From the NCBI GenBank assembly GCA_046290435.1, contig JBKAGO010000052.1, positions 1 through 64,000 on the forward strand: 64,000 nucleotides of DNA, read 5' to 3'. Below the pieces are notes generated by a model, which saw only the letters and a list, made by a program, of their open reading frames with translations, did not search any database and was not told where the DNA came from. Positions 7,904 through 16,753 of this stretch are shown piece by piece; position 1 is the stretch's first letter; every line of letters starts with the position of its first letter. The position numbers were made by a program, and so were the translations under genes. The stretch comes from CAVQUE01 sp046290435. GTDB taxonomy: Bacteria > Actinomycetota > Acidimicrobiia > Acidimicrobiales > UBA8592.

Positions 7904-8218
7904 TCAGTCCTCCACCGCAGCCAGCAGGTCGTCGACGGTGTGCGACTCCTCCAGCGGGTGGCGCAGCGCCGTACCCGGGACGACCTCGTAGTGGTTGCGG
8001 CGTCCGATGCGCTCGCGGCGGATGTAGCCGTCCGCCTCGAGGTCATCGAGGATGCGCTGCACCGCGCCCGGGGTGATGCCGACGAGCTGACTGATGTCGC
8101 GCTGGCGCAGATCGCCGTTGCGCTTGATCGCGATCAGCACGTGCGCATGGTTGGTCAGGAACGTCCAACGCGGCCGGTGCGGTTCGGTGTCGATCAGTCC
8201 GAGCTCTGTCGTCGCCAT
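7904..8218 (-). CDS. Winged-helix (MarR/ArsR-like) transcriptional regulator
   Basis: 104 residues. Residues 15-80 form a winged helix: HAHVLIAIKRNGDLRQRDIS, recognition region GITPGAVQRILDDLEADGY, and the wing IRRERIGRRNHYEVV. Such small regulators act as dimers on nearby operators. It lies 95 bases downstream of the Mrp-DAB operon on the same strand but has its own leaderless promoter, so it could be the local regulator of that operon or of itself (inference). Start at 8218 is chosen over in-frame ATGs at 8248 and 8269 because TAGGCT sits 7 bases upstream and the HTH fold begins here. Confidence 0.78.
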   Translation of the reverse strand: MATTELGLIDTEPHRPRWTFLTNHAHVLIAIKRNGDLRQRDISQLVGITPGAVQRILDDLEADGYIRRERIGRRNHYEVVPGTALRHPLEESHTVDDLLAAVED

Positions 8219-8225
8219 TCTCGCG

Positions 8226-8231
8226 AGCCTA
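8226..8231 (-). promoter_or_regulatory. -10 box of the winged-helix regulator, leaderless
   Basis: Minus-strand TAGGCT, 7 bases, then ATG at 8218. The same hexamer and spacing occurs before mrpA (19025-19030). Confidence 0.5.
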
Positions 8232-8313
8232 CGAGGATCGATAGCCATTGGGGACGATCCGAAAGGCATGAAACAGGTGCGGCGTCATGGCGCCGCCGGA
8301 CGCAGCGACTGAC

Positions 8314-8655
8314 TCAGCGACTGAAGTAGTCGGGCCGGCTCACCTGGGTGTCGGTCACGAACATCACACCCGGACGGTTCTCGAGCAGGGCTCGCAGGCG
8401 ATCGACGAGGTCTCCGACGGCCTCGTCGGGCACCACCGTGATGAGCATCGTCAGGCCGTCGCGGTCGTTGAACGCCAGGCGCCCCTCGTGGAAGCCGCCG
8501 TGACCCAGACCCGAGACGTTGCCGAGCATCGTGAAGCCGCTGACGCCGGCGTCCTCGAGGATCGACTGGACGCGGGCCACGTCGACGCCGTTCACCACGA
8601 CCTCGATCTTGGTCATGTGGTGCAGCGGGGCGTGGCCGTCGCTGTGCTCGCTCAT
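8314..8655 (-). CDS. PII-like protein of the DAB system
   Basis: 113 residues with the ferredoxin-like fold of PII-family trimers: MTKIEVVVNGVDVARVQSIL, the loop region GFTMLGNVSGLGHGGFHEGR, and the second half ITVVPDEAVGDLVDRLRALL. The T-loop lacks an obvious uridylylation tyrosine motif. PII-like genes next to dabA homologues are thought to sense adenylates or bicarbonate and to gate transport; that is family knowledge, not shown here. A GGAGG site lies 8 bases before the ATG, which overlaps the dabA stop (ATGA). It is the last gene of the operon. Confidence 0.8.
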   Translation of the reverse strand: MSEHSDGHAPLHHMTKIEVVVNGVDVARVQSILEDAGVSGFTMLGNVSGLGHGGFHEGRLAFNDRDGLTMLITVVPDEAVGDLVDRLRALLENRPGVMFVTDTQVSRPDYFSR

Positions 8656-10955
8656 CGGTCCTCCAGGGATCGTTCGTCGTTGTCCAGATCGTCGCAGGCC
8701 GAGGTGCCGGGTTGCCAGGGGGTCCACGAGCCGTCGCGGCCGCGTTCGACGAACGGCGCCGTGGCGGTGTCGGCGGGCCGGGCGACGAAACGGACCCACC
8801 CGTTGCCACCGAGGCGGCGGAGCACCGGGTTGCGGCCGATGACGTGATCGACCCGTTCGCCGGGTGCGTCGATGACGACCAGGAGGCGGAGCGGCTCGTG
8901 GAAGGCCTCGCCCCCGAAGGCCACCGACTCGAACGGTAGGCCGTTGCGCAGGTCGCACGATGTCGCCTCGGCCACCCCCAGGCGCCCGATCACGTTGTGG
9001 AACGGCTTCGACCCTGCACCGAAGCGCAACGGGTCGACGGTCGAGAAGTAGTACTGCGAGCTGATCCAGTGGGCGACGACCACCGGGCCGGTCATGATCG
9101 CCTCGAGCACCGTGCCGTCGGGATCGTCGTCGGGGCGGTACGAATGCAGGAAGACGCGGCGGTCGAGATCGATGTGGGCGCTGAGGTGCCGCGGTCCGAC
9201 GACGATGGCTGCGTTGCGGGCGAGACCCCAGTCGGGGACGACCTGGGCGGGATCGGCGCTGCGCCGAGGCCGGCGGGCCGGCACCGGCGAGCCGGGTTGG
9301 CGGACCAGGCGTTCGCGGCGGCTGTGCTCTCCCGCCGCCTCGAGCGCTGCGATCAGCCGGCCGAGCTGGGGCGTCACGTGCTCGGGGGCGCCGTCGACCT
9401 CCAGCAACGTGACGACGTCGTCGGTGGTCTCGTGGGTGGCGGCGACGAACCACGTGTCGTCACCGATGACGAGACCCGCTTCGGCGAGGCCGGCCCGCAC
9501 CTCGGGCCGGTTGCAGATGGCGGCCAGCACCCGGGCGTTGGTGCCCCCGGGGTTGCCGCCGCACGCACCGCAGTGCAGCGCTGACCGGAACGGGTTGTTG
9601 CGGTGGTCGGAGTGGTGCCCGCAGAACACCACCACGGGAGCGAAGTCCCGGGTGAGGCCCATCGCGGTCAGCGCGGACAACGCCACCTGGATCTGGTCGT
9701 GGGCGGTCAGGCCGATGTCGCTCGGCAGATCCGGCGAGGGGTCGATGACGAGATCGGCCTCGTCGGCAGCGGGCGCTCGCCTGAGCGCGCGGGCGGCGCG
9801 GTCCCACCAGCGCGGCGCCAGGCTGGTGCCGAGCGTCTTGATCCCGAGCAGCCACCCGGCGGCGTCGGCCAGCACGTAGCCCGACGTGGCAGAGGTCTTC
9901 GCCGTGACGAAGCGGTCGTGGACGTCGTCGTCGTGGTGGCGACCGGGATCGATCACCGAGGCGCGGGGATCGAGGATGACCGGACAATGGGGCACGGGGT
10001 CGGCATGGGCGTCTTCGCGCACCGCGATGGGCAGACCGAAGAACCCGGCGAAGCCGAGCGTCTCGTAGGGCCCGAGGGCCTCGAGGGGCCGGCGGATCCC
10101 CTCGGAACGCACGTCGATGCAGAACACCAGCTGCACCTCCGGTGCCCTGGTGTCGCCGTCGGCCACCGCTGCGCCGGCCAGCCCCGCGAGCAGTCGGTCG
10201 CGATACGCGGCCTCTGCGGCGGCGAGCCCTTCGGCGGCGTCGGGATCGACGGAAGAATCGCGCGCTGGTGTGGCGCCGTGTCCGCCGTCGCCGGCGACCA
10301 GGAGGTGCTCGACCGCCAGGCGGGTGGCTGCGAACTCGACGAGCGCATGACGGTCGCCGGTGTCGACCTCACGTGCGAACGCCGCGGCCCAACCAGGAAG
10401 GCGGGCCAGCTGGGCCTCGAGATAGGCCACCGCATCCGAGGGCTCGATCCCACGAGCGTCGAGGGTGGCGACAACCGCATCCGCGGCGCGCTCGGGAAGG
10501 GCGAGGGCCCGTTCGCGATGGCCCGGCCCGCCCCGCCGGGCGAGGTCGGGGTCGTGGGGAGCGAGGCGCCGCCATGTGGCGTAGAGATCGGGGCGGTCGC
10601 CGTGGACGGCATGTTCGACCAGCGCCCGATGGGTGGCACACCAGTGGGCCACGAACGCATCGACGACATCGGCGACCCCGGCGGTGCCGACGACGACCAG
10701 CCGCTCCGATGGGCGACGCTGCCCCCGCTCGGTCACCAGCTGCGCCCGGCCCGAACCGTCACGGTGGCCGGGATAGGCGCGGGCATCGAACAGGTCGGCG
10801 ACCTCGAGGGCAGCGTCTTCGAAGGCGAGATCCTCGAACCCGTGCAAGGGGTTGGCGGCCACGAAGGTGTCGAGCCCCCAGGTCATCGGCACGACGCGCC
10901 GCGCCACGTCGACCAGGGTGTGGACGTCGCGGGGATCGACACTGCGCTGGCTCAT
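8652..10955 (-). CDS. dabA: DabA (DUF2309) subunit of the DAB inorganic carbon transporter
   Basis: 767 residues, the zinc-containing, beta-carbonic-anhydrase-like partner that converts CO2 to bicarbonate when energised by DabB. The four residues known from Halothiobacillus DabA are present with identical spacing: C279 and D281 in LVFCIDVRSEG, H447 in FCGHHSDH and C462 in LHCGACGG. Other family blocks are NPLHGFEDLAF near the N-terminus and GSKPFHNVIGRLGV. Uptake of dissolved inorganic carbon feeds carboxylases; in heterotrophs this supports growth at ambient CO2. Its start overlaps the dabB stop and its stop overlaps the PII-like start, so the three are translationally coupled. Confidence 0.95.
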   Translation of the reverse strand: MSQRSVDPRDVHTLVDVARRVVPMTWGLDTFVAANPLHGFEDLAFEDAALEVADLFDARAYPGHRDGSGRAQLVTERGQRRPSERLVVVGTAGVADVVDAFVAHWCATHRALVEHAVHGDRPDLYATWRRLAPHDPDLARRGGPGHRERALALPERAADAVVATLDARGIEPSDAVAYLEAQLARLPGWAAAFAREVDTGDRHALVEFAATRLAVEHLLVAGDGGHGATPARDSSVDPDAAEGLAAAEAAYRDRLLAGLAGAAVADGDTRAPEVQLVFCIDVRSEGIRRPLEALGPYETLGFAGFFGLPIAVREDAHADPVPHCPVILDPRASVIDPGRHHDDDVHDRFVTAKTSATSGYVLADAAGWLLGIKTLGTSLAPRWWDRAARALRRAPAADEADLVIDPSPDLPSDIGLTAHDQIQVALSALTAMGLTRDFAPVVVFCGHHSDHRNNPFRSALHCGACGGNPGGTNARVLAAICNRPEVRAGLAEAGLVIGDDTWFVAATHETTDDVVTLLEVDGAPEHVTPQLGRLIAALEAAGEHSRRERLVRQPGSPVPARRPRRSADPAQVVPDWGLARNAAIVVGPRHLSAHIDLDRRVFLHSYRPDDDPDGTVLEAIMTGPVVVAHWISSQYYFSTVDPLRFGAGSKPFHNVIGRLGVAEATSCDLRNGLPFESVAFGGEAFHEPLRLLVVIDAPGERVDHVIGRNPVLRRLGGNGWVRFVARPADTATAPFVERGRDGSWTPWQPGTSACDDLDNDERSLEDR

Positions 10956-12427
10956 GCCGCTCCCGTCGTGGCGCCGGCGCGGCCGGCGCCGGCCTCGGGT
11001 GGACGCGACAACGCCACCAGGCGGGCCTCGGTGGCCGCCGCCGCAGGACGGGGATCGGTCGACAGACGGCCCGACACCCAAGCGGCCGCCACGACGAGGG
11101 CAGCGACGACCAGCACCATCGCCAACGCACCCGACGGGGTGGCCTCCGGGAGCTGCAGCCACTTCTCGAAGCGCCACAACAGGCCCAGGTAGGCGAAGCT
11201 GAGCAGCCCCATCGCCACGACCAGCACGGCGCTGCGGGCAGGATCGGTGGCGTCGATACCGCGAGGACCCGCTAGGACGACCACCACCGTCACCGCCGCG
11301 AACAGCGGGATCAACACCGCCGCACCATCCTGGGCCGTGACGTCGTACCCGCTGAGCGGTGCGGCCAACGCGACCACCCCGGCCCCGGCGACGAGGGCGA
11401 GCAAGCGATCCGAGACGGCGGTCGACGGCCGCCGCTGCACCGGTGGGTGTTCGATGGTGGAGCCGCTGGCCAGGAACAGGTGCGACTTGTAGGCGCCGTG
11501 GGCGATGAGGTGCGCAGCCGCTGCGGCGCCGAGGCCGACCAGGGCCTGGGTGAGCATGAAGCCCATCTGGGCCACCGTCGACCACACGAGCGCGCTCTTG
11601 ACCTCCGAACGCAGGCGCATGACCGCCACCGCCACCGCCATCGACGCCACCGTCACGGCGAGTCCGACGACGATCGCCACCGTGGACCGGCTCACCAGTG
11701 GGGCAGTGCGGATCAAGATGACGCCCCCGGCGTTGACCAGCCCGGCGTGCAAGAGCGCCGACGCCGGCGTGGGTGCGGCCAGCGTCGCCACCAGCCACCG
11801 GTGTGCGGGTACCTGCGCACACGCCACCAGCGCAGCGATCACGATCGCAGTGGCGCCGAGATGGAGCACAGGGCCGTCCACCAGGACCATGGCGGATGCA
11901 TCGATGGTGCCGGCGTCGGCCATCACCGACACCAGGCCGGCCAGCAGCGCGATGTCGCCGACGGCCAACACGGTCAGCACGCGTCGCCTGACGGGGCCGC
12001 CGTGCAGGTGGGCACCGACCACACCTGCCACCGCGAGGCCGGCGAGCACGGCTGCGATGGCCAGCGCCGCCAGGTTGCCCGCGACGAACAGGGCGACGCC
12101 CGACGTGGCCGTCACCGCACTCCACATCGCGAACCGATGACGCAGCGGATCGGCGGCCAGCTGACGATGGGCGAACGAACGGATGGACCAGACCACCGCG
12201 AGAGCGAAGACGGTCCAGGCGACGCCGACGCGATCGAACACGACCCATCCGTCGAACGCAGCGACCGGGCCATCGGTGGCCACCGTGATCAACGTCACCG
12301 ACGCGCCGACCAGGCCGAGGCCGGAAAAGGCATCGTCCATGCCGGAACGGCCGGTCACTCGGGCAGCGCCCGCCGCGAGCAGCGGCGAGACGGCAGCGAG
12401 GAGTCCCAGGAGAGCCCAGGCGCTCAC
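10952..12427 (-). CDS. dabB: DabB, NuoL/MrpA-type cation-conducting subunit
   Basis: 491 residues, almost wholly hydrophobic, with about thirteen membrane segments. It belongs to the NuoL/ND5-MrpA antiporter-like family; LLHAGLVNAGGVIL and SALVWSTVAQMGFMLTQ are the conserved broken-helix and lysine regions. DabB passes cations down their gradient to drive DabA. GTG start at 12427, 31 bases after the zinc-ribbon gene stop: the only junction in the operon without overlap. Length is typical for DabB and much shorter than MrpA. Confidence 0.9.
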   Translation of the reverse strand: MSAWALLGLLAAVSPLLAAGAARVTGRSGMDDAFSGLGLVGASVTLITVATDGPVAAFDGWVVFDRVGVAWTVFALAVVWSIRSFAHRQLAADPLRHRFAMWSAVTATSGVALFVAGNLAALAIAAVLAGLAVAGVVGAHLHGGPVRRRVLTVLAVGDIALLAGLVSVMADAGTIDASAMVLVDGPVLHLGATAIVIAALVACAQVPAHRWLVATLAAPTPASALLHAGLVNAGGVILIRTAPLVSRSTVAIVVGLAVTVASMAVAVAVMRLRSEVKSALVWSTVAQMGFMLTQALVGLGAAAAAHLIAHGAYKSHLFLASGSTIEHPPVQRRPSTAVSDRLLALVAGAGVVALAAPLSGYDVTAQDGAAVLIPLFAAVTVVVVLAGPRGIDATDPARSAVLVVAMGLLSFAYLGLLWRFEKWLQLPEATPSGALAMVLVVAALVVAAAWVSGRLSTDPRPAAAATEARLVALSRPPEAGAGRAGATTGAA

Positions 12428-12458
12428 ACGGCTCCGAGCTGCGGGGAGCGGAGCCTGC

Positions 12459-12770
12459 TCACAGGTCGAGCACCTCTTCGAGCGCGTCGCCGAGCTTGTC
12501 CATCAGGCGGCGCTTCTTGTTCTTCTTGCGGTTCTTGTCCGAACCCCTCGGCGCAGAGCCACCGATGTCGTCGTAGTCGTCGAAGCCGGCGTCGCGGGGG
12601 GCCGGACGGGTGGGAGCAGCCGAACGAGCGGCCGGTTCGGCCGGGCCCATCAGCCGATCGAGCTCGCCCCGATCGAGCCAGATGCCGCGGCAGCGGGGAC
12701 AGACGTCGATCTCGATCCCGCCGTGGTGGGTGACGTCGAGGACCTCGTCGACGCACAAGGGACAGTTCAA
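12459..12770 (-). CDS. zf-TFIIB-type zinc-ribbon protein
   Basis: 103 residues. An N-terminal zinc ribbon with two CxxC knuckles (NCPLC and CPRCRGIWLDRGELDRL) matches the zf-TFIIB family. A low-complexity middle and a strongly basic KNRKKNKKRR patch lead to a C-terminal amphipathic helix (LMDKLGDALEEVLDL). The function of the family is unknown. It appears to start with TTG at 12770 inside a TTGA overlap with the coiled-coil gene stop. Its location inside the operon, between mrpG and dabB, suggests an accessory role in assembly or regulation (inference). Confidence 0.75.
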   Translation of the reverse strand: MNCPLCVDEVLDVTHHGGIEIDVCPRCRGIWLDRGELDRLMGPAEPAARSAAPTRPAPRDAGFDDYDDIGGSAPRGSDKNRKKNKKRRLMDKLGDALEEVLDL

Positions 12771-13297
12771 GGTCGTTCTCCGGGATCGAGGGGCGCGTGC
12801 TCGTCGAGTTCGCGGTGCGCAGCCTCGAGCGCCGTCAGATCCGTGTGGAGCCGTTCGAGTTCGGCACCGAGAGCACCGCGGCCGTCGATGCTATGGCTCA
12901 GCTCGATCGAACGCGCCGCCAGCGCCTCGATGTCGGCGACGGTCCGCTCGATACGGGCGTCGAGCGCACTGCGGCGATCCTCGAGAGTGTGGATGGTCTC
13001 GTACCGGCGCCGCATGGTGTCGATGAGGGCGTCGTCGACCGAGGCCGGATCACGCGTGCGGCGCCGCAGCGCATCCTTCAGCTCCCGTGTGGCGCGCTCG
13101 GGGTCGAGTTCGGCGATGAGCTCGCCGAGCTGCGCGACATCGACGGTGGCCGCCTCCATCGCCGCCTCGATCGTGGCCAGCTGCGCATGCAGGGTGGCAT
13201 CGTCGCCACGCTGACGTTCGATGATCCGACGGGCCGCGGCGACTCGCGACTTCCACGGGGGCTCCGGGGCGCTGGGTTGGCCTCGGCGCAGGATCAC
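12767..13297 (-). CDS. Coiled-coil protein within the Mrp-DAB operon
   Basis: About 176 residues, no membrane segment or signal peptide. Long helical stretches dominate from about residue 20 to 165 (for example RIIERQRGDDATLHAQLATI, then an ARIERTVADIEALAARSIEL region) and suggest a soluble coiled coil. I recognise no family. GTG start at 13297 overlaps the mrpG stop (GTGA) and its own stop overlaps the zinc-ribbon start. The basic N-terminus could contact membrane or nucleic acid. The genes on both sides imply co-production with the antiporter and transporter. Confidence 0.7.
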   Translation of the reverse strand: MILRRGQPSAPEPPWKSRVAAARRIIERQRGDDATLHAQLATIEAAMEAATVDVAQLGELIAELDPERATRELKDALRRRTRDPASVDDALIDTMRRRYETIHTLEDRRSALDARIERTVADIEALAARSIELSHSIDGRGALGAELERLHTDLTALEAAHRELDEHAPLDPGERP

Positions 13298-13632
13298 AGG
13301 TCCTGTCCGGAGTCGGGGCGCCGTTCGGCCGGTGCGAGCGCGTCCTCGCAGAGGTGGTCGTTGGAGGTCACCCGGTGGGTGGCACGGAACAGTAGATGCA
13401 CGCCGACGGGCAATGTCAGGACGAGGGCCGTGGCCGCGACGGCGAGCGACGCAGCCCCGCTCCACCCCACCTCGGAGGCCGCCCCGATGGCCACTGCGAG
13501 GAAGGCGACCGGCGTTGCCTTGCCTGCAGCGTGGTAGCGGGCGTAGGGGGTCGAGAAGCTGAGCATCCCGATGCCGGCCAGCAACGCCAGGGCGGCACCG
13601 ATCAACAACAGGACAGCTGCGAAGGGGCTCAT
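13294..13632 (-). CDS. mnhG: Mrp/Mnh antiporter subunit G
   Basis: 112 residues with three membrane helices (about 5-25, 40-58, 63-82) and the family signature LSFSTPYARYHAAGKATP after the first helix. Subunit G is a small structural part of the seven-subunit Mrp Na+(Ca2+,K+)/H+ antiporter. The C-terminal 25 residues are polar and longer than in most homologues. Overlaps both neighbours by 4 nt. Confidence 0.92.
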   Translation of the reverse strand: MSPFAAVLLLIGAALALLAGIGMLSFSTPYARYHAAGKATPVAFLAVAIGAASEVGWSGAASLAVAATALVLTLPVGVHLLFRATHRVTSNDHLCEDALAPAERRPDSGQDL

Positions 13633-13892
13633 CGGGCGTTGCGTCCTTCGCGTTCGATGAAGCGGGTGGCGGCGACCGTGGCGGTGAAGGCAACGATGGC
13701 GACCACGACCAGCAGCTCGAGATAGACGGGATCGCCCGAATCGGCGGCGGCGGCGGCGATGCCCGACATCAACGCGATGAGCATGACGTCGAGGGCGGCG
13801 ACGCGGTCGGCGAGCGACGGGCCGATGAGGAGCCGGATGCCGGCACAGACCCCGGCGAGGACGAAGGCCCCGATGACGATGGTGGTGATCAC
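13629..13892 (-). CDS. mnhF: Mrp/Mnh antiporter subunit F
   Basis: 87 residues, three membrane helices. The motif LLIGPSLADRVAALDVM is diagnostic of MrpF, and EREGRNAR forms a short cytoplasmic tail. In Mrp complexes F lies next to G, C and A. GTG start at 13892 inside a GTGA overlap with mnhE. Confidence 0.93.
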   Translation of the reverse strand: MITTIVIGAFVLAGVCAGIRLLIGPSLADRVAALDVMLIALMSGIAAAAADSGDPVYLELLVVVAIVAFTATVAATRFIEREGRNAR

Positions 13893-14425
13893 GATTTCGC
13901 CCCCCGATCGGCGATGGCGTGGTCCTTCACCTCGGCCGACATCGGAAGCGCCCGGCACGCGAGGTCGGACAGCTCCAGGACGTGGGCGCGGATCTCGTCG
14001 GCCTTGTTGGCATGCAGGAGGTGGACGTAGAGGGTGCCGGTGTCGGGGTCGGTGTCGATGACCGCGGTTCCCGGGGTCACGGTGACCGCAACGACCAGCA
14101 ACAGCAGGTGGTGGCGGGTGTCGACGGGCGCCTCGACCGCGATGATCGCCTCTTCGGTGTAGTCGGTTGGCGTCAGGATCTCCCAGGCCACCGTGAACGA
14201 GGACTTCACCAGATCGATCAGGACGAGCAGGCCGAACCGCAGGAGTGGGCCGATCCGGATGCCGCCTCGTCCGGAGGTGCCGACGCCCGAGCCCAACACC
14301 AGGACCGAGACGAGGATGCCGGACAAGATGTTGGCGACGCTGATGGTTCCCCACAGCGCAAGCCACGCGAACACGAGCCCGGCGACGGTGACGAGGCGGC
14401 GAACCGTGAACATCGAAGCGATCAT
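13889..14425 (-). CDS. mnhE: Mrp/Mnh antiporter subunit E
   Basis: 178 residues. Two or three N-terminal helices are followed by the typical soluble C-terminal domain with VTVTPGTAVIDTDPDTGTLY and YVHLLHANKADEI. A longer open frame reaches 14497, but ATG 14425 overlaps the mnhD stop exactly as at the other junctions and starts with membrane-helix sequence. Subunit E is required for assembly and peripheral contacts in Mrp complexes. Confidence 0.92.
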   Translation of the reverse strand: MIASMFTVRRLVTVAGLVFAWLALWGTISVANILSGILVSVLVLGSGVGTSGRGGIRIGPLLRFGLLVLIDLVKSSFTVAWEILTPTDYTEEAIIAVEAPVDTRHHLLLLVVAVTVTPGTAVIDTDPDTGTLYVHLLHANKADEIRAHVLELSDLACRALPMSAEVKDHAIADRGAKS

Positions 14426-15903
14426 CGCACCAGCACCTCCTCGATGTAGGGGGTCTTGTCGACGAGGTCGGTGGCGGCCCGCTCGCTCATGTTCCACAAC
14501 GGTCCGGCCAGGAAAGCGATTGCGATCGTGCCGGCAACTGCGACTCCGGTCACGGCCTGCATCATCACCCAGCGGCTCCCGTCGCGTCCTTCGATGGGCG
14601 GCTCGGTGTCGGAACCCCAGAACACGCCGATCCAGATCTTCGTCATCGACAGCAACGTGAGGACACTACCGGCGAGCGAGACGATCACAATCGCAGTGGA
14701 GGCCTCTGCGACACCGGCGTCGACGAGCGCCAGCTTCGCCGCGAAACCAGAGAACGGCGGGATGCCCGCCAGGCTCAGCGCGGGCAGCGCGAACAGCAGC
14801 GCCACCACCGGTGCGCTGGACGCAAGGGCACCGACGCGCCGCAGCGCGGAGGTGCCGTGACGGTGCTCGATGAGGCCACCGACGAGGAACATCACGGTCT
14901 TGACCGGGATCTGGTGCACGAGGAACAAGATGGCGCCCGCGATGCCTGCGACGGTGAAGAGGCCGAGCCCCATGAGCATGTAGCCGATCTGGCTGATGAC
15001 GTGGAACGACAGGATGCGCTTGACGTCGTCCTGAGCGAGGGCGCCGGCGACGCCGACGACCATCGTGAACCCGGCGATCACCAGGATGAGCGGGCCGAGG
15101 TCGTCCATGCCGGTCAACACGTGGAACCGGATGAGGACGTAGACGCCGATCTTGGTCAACAGCCCGGCGAAGACCGCCGTGATCGTGGTGGGTGCGGTGG
15201 GGTAGCTGTCGGGTAGCCACGAGAACAGCGGGAACATGGCGGCCTTGGTGCCGAACACCACCAGGAACCAGGCCCCGATACCGATGCGGGTGCCGTCGGC
15301 GAGTTCGGGGATCCGCTCGGCGAGCAGCGCCATGTTGACCGTGCCCGTCGCGGCGTACACGAAGGCGACACCCAACAGGAACAGCGTCGACGCGAAGAGA
15401 TTGATGACCACATAGGTCATCCCTGCCCGGATCTGCCCTCGCTGGCCCTCGTGGGTCAACAACACGTAGCTCGACACCAAGATGAGTTCGAAGGCAACGA
15501 ACAAGGTGAAGAGATCGCCGGTGAGGATGGCCAGGGCCACGCCGCAGGTGAGCACCAACAGGACCGGCCCGACGACCGACGGATCGGCGCCCGCAGGCGT
15601 GCCCCGCTGCGCCACCGAGAACAACTCGACGACGAGAATGGTCGCGAGCGACACCAACAGGACCATCACGGCGAACAGATCCGCCACCAACACGATGCCG
15701 AGCTCGGGATCCCAACCGCCGACGTGGACCACGACGGTGCCGTTGCGCTCGACCTCGATGAGTAGCCAGGTGGCGAGCGCCGTGACCGCTGCGAGGGTGG
15801 CCACGGTGACCGCGTCGCGCAGCATCGGCAGCCGGTTCGACAGAAAGCCCGCGGCCGCGCCGAGGATGGGGCCCACCACGATGAGCGCGATGACGGCGTT
15901 CAC
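14422..15903 (-). CDS. mnhD: Mrp/Mnh antiporter subunit D
   Basis: 493 residues, about fourteen helices, NuoN/NuoM-related. SSYVLLTHEGQRGQIRAG and the block KAAMFPLFSWLPDSYPTAPT identify subunit D; the latter holds the lysine and histidine-free HP loop conserved in proton-conducting subunits. MrpD carries part of the proton path. It begins GTG at 15903 within the mnhC stop overlap. Confidence 0.94.
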   Translation of the reverse strand: MNAVIALIVVGPILGAAAGFLSNRLPMLRDAVTVATLAAVTALATWLLIEVERNGTVVVHVGGWDPELGIVLVADLFAVMVLLVSLATILVVELFSVAQRGTPAGADPSVVGPVLLVLTCGVALAILTGDLFTLFVAFELILVSSYVLLTHEGQRGQIRAGMTYVVINLFASTLFLLGVAFVYAATGTVNMALLAERIPELADGTRIGIGAWFLVVFGTKAAMFPLFSWLPDSYPTAPTTITAVFAGLLTKIGVYVLIRFHVLTGMDDLGPLILVIAGFTMVVGVAGALAQDDVKRILSFHVISQIGYMLMGLGLFTVAGIAGAILFLVHQIPVKTVMFLVGGLIEHRHGTSALRRVGALASSAPVVALLFALPALSLAGIPPFSGFAAKLALVDAGVAEASTAIVIVSLAGSVLTLLSMTKIWIGVFWGSDTEPPIEGRDGSRWVMMQAVTGVAVAGTIAIAFLAGPLWNMSERAATDLVDKTPYIEEVLVR

Positions 15904-16292
15904 GACGTGGCCTCCGATTCGTCGACCACGAAGTCGCCGTCGGTGATGGCCTGCGCGATGCGGATGTCCTCGAGATCGTCCTCGACCAGGTCGTCACCGG
16001 TGAGCTGGTGCTGGCGCCGGGCGAGTGCGAGCAGGAACAGCGTCAGACCGAACGAGATGACGATGGCCGTCAGCGCCAGTGCCTGCGGCAGCGGGTTGGC
16101 GGAGTCGGCGATGTCGGGGCGATCCGCCAGTGGCGGCGAGCCCGAGAGCCCGCCCGCGGCGACCAGCGCGATGACGGCGCCGTGGCCGAGCAACGAGAAG
16201 CCGAGCAGGATCCGGCTCAACGACCGCGCGGTCACCAGGTACACGCCGGTCGCGCAGAGACCGGCCGCACACAGGACGAGCACACCGCTCAT
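15900..16292 (-). CDS. mnhC: Mrp/Mnh antiporter subunit C
   Basis: 130 residues, homologous to NuoK. Three helices, with LLGFSLLGHGAVIALVAAGG and PQALALTAIVISFGLTLFLLALA matching the MrpC/NuoK core. A polar, acidic tail of about 35 residues follows. Start and stop both lie in 4-nt overlaps. Confidence 0.93.
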   Translation of the reverse strand: MSGVLVLCAAGLCATGVYLVTARSLSRILLGFSLLGHGAVIALVAAGGLSGSPPLADRPDIADSANPLPQALALTAIVISFGLTLFLLALARRQHQLTGDDLVEDDLEDIRIAQAITDGDFVVDESEATS

Positions 16293-16753
16293 GACGACGC
16301 CTTCCGGGCTTCGGGCTTGCGATCTTCGGGGCTGCCGGCGCGGTCCATGCGCGTCGCGCCCAGCCCGTCGAGCACGGCGAAGACCAGGCCCACCACGATG
16401 AAGGTCACCCCGAGATCGAACACGGCAGCGGTGCCGGTCTTCACCTTGCCGAGCACGGGCACCTCGCCCTCGACGATGACCTGGTCGAGCAGTACCTCTC
16501 CGGCGACCAGGGGCCCGAGGGCGACCCCGCCGGCGATGAAGGCGCCGATCCCGAGCAGGAGCATCGGTGGGACCGGCTTCTGGAGGCCGGCGACCGTCCG
16601 CAGCGCGAAGACGGCGCCGAGCATCAGACCGGCTGCGAACCCGCCACCGGGGCGGTTGTGGCCGGCGAAGAACAGGAACACCGCGATCAGGATCGCCAGT
16701 GGGCTCGCGGCGCGGATGCCGAGGACCACGATGGGTGAGCGGGCGTCGATCAT
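16289..16753 (-). CDS. mnhB: Mrp/Mnh antiporter subunit B
   Basis: 154 residues with four helices. FLFFAGHNRPGGGFAAGLML is the hallmark of the MnhB domain, and FDLGVTFIVVGLVFAVLDGL is its last helix. The charged C-terminal tail (about 20 residues) is cytoplasmic. The ATG lies in a 4-nt overlap with mnhA. Confidence 0.94.
   Translation of the reverse strand: MIDARSPIVVLGIRAASPLAILIAVFLFFAGHNRPGGGFAAGLMLGAVFALRTVAGLQKPVPPMLLLGIGAFIAGGVALGPLVAGEVLLDQVIVEGEVPVLGKVKTGTAAVFDLGVTFIVVGLVFAVLDGLGATRMDRAGSPEDRKPEARKASS

Noticed and set aside
10958..12248. Upstream extension of the dabA frame across dabB
   Set aside because: Low-complexity shadow; DabA homology starts at 10955 exactly where the ATGA overlap lies.
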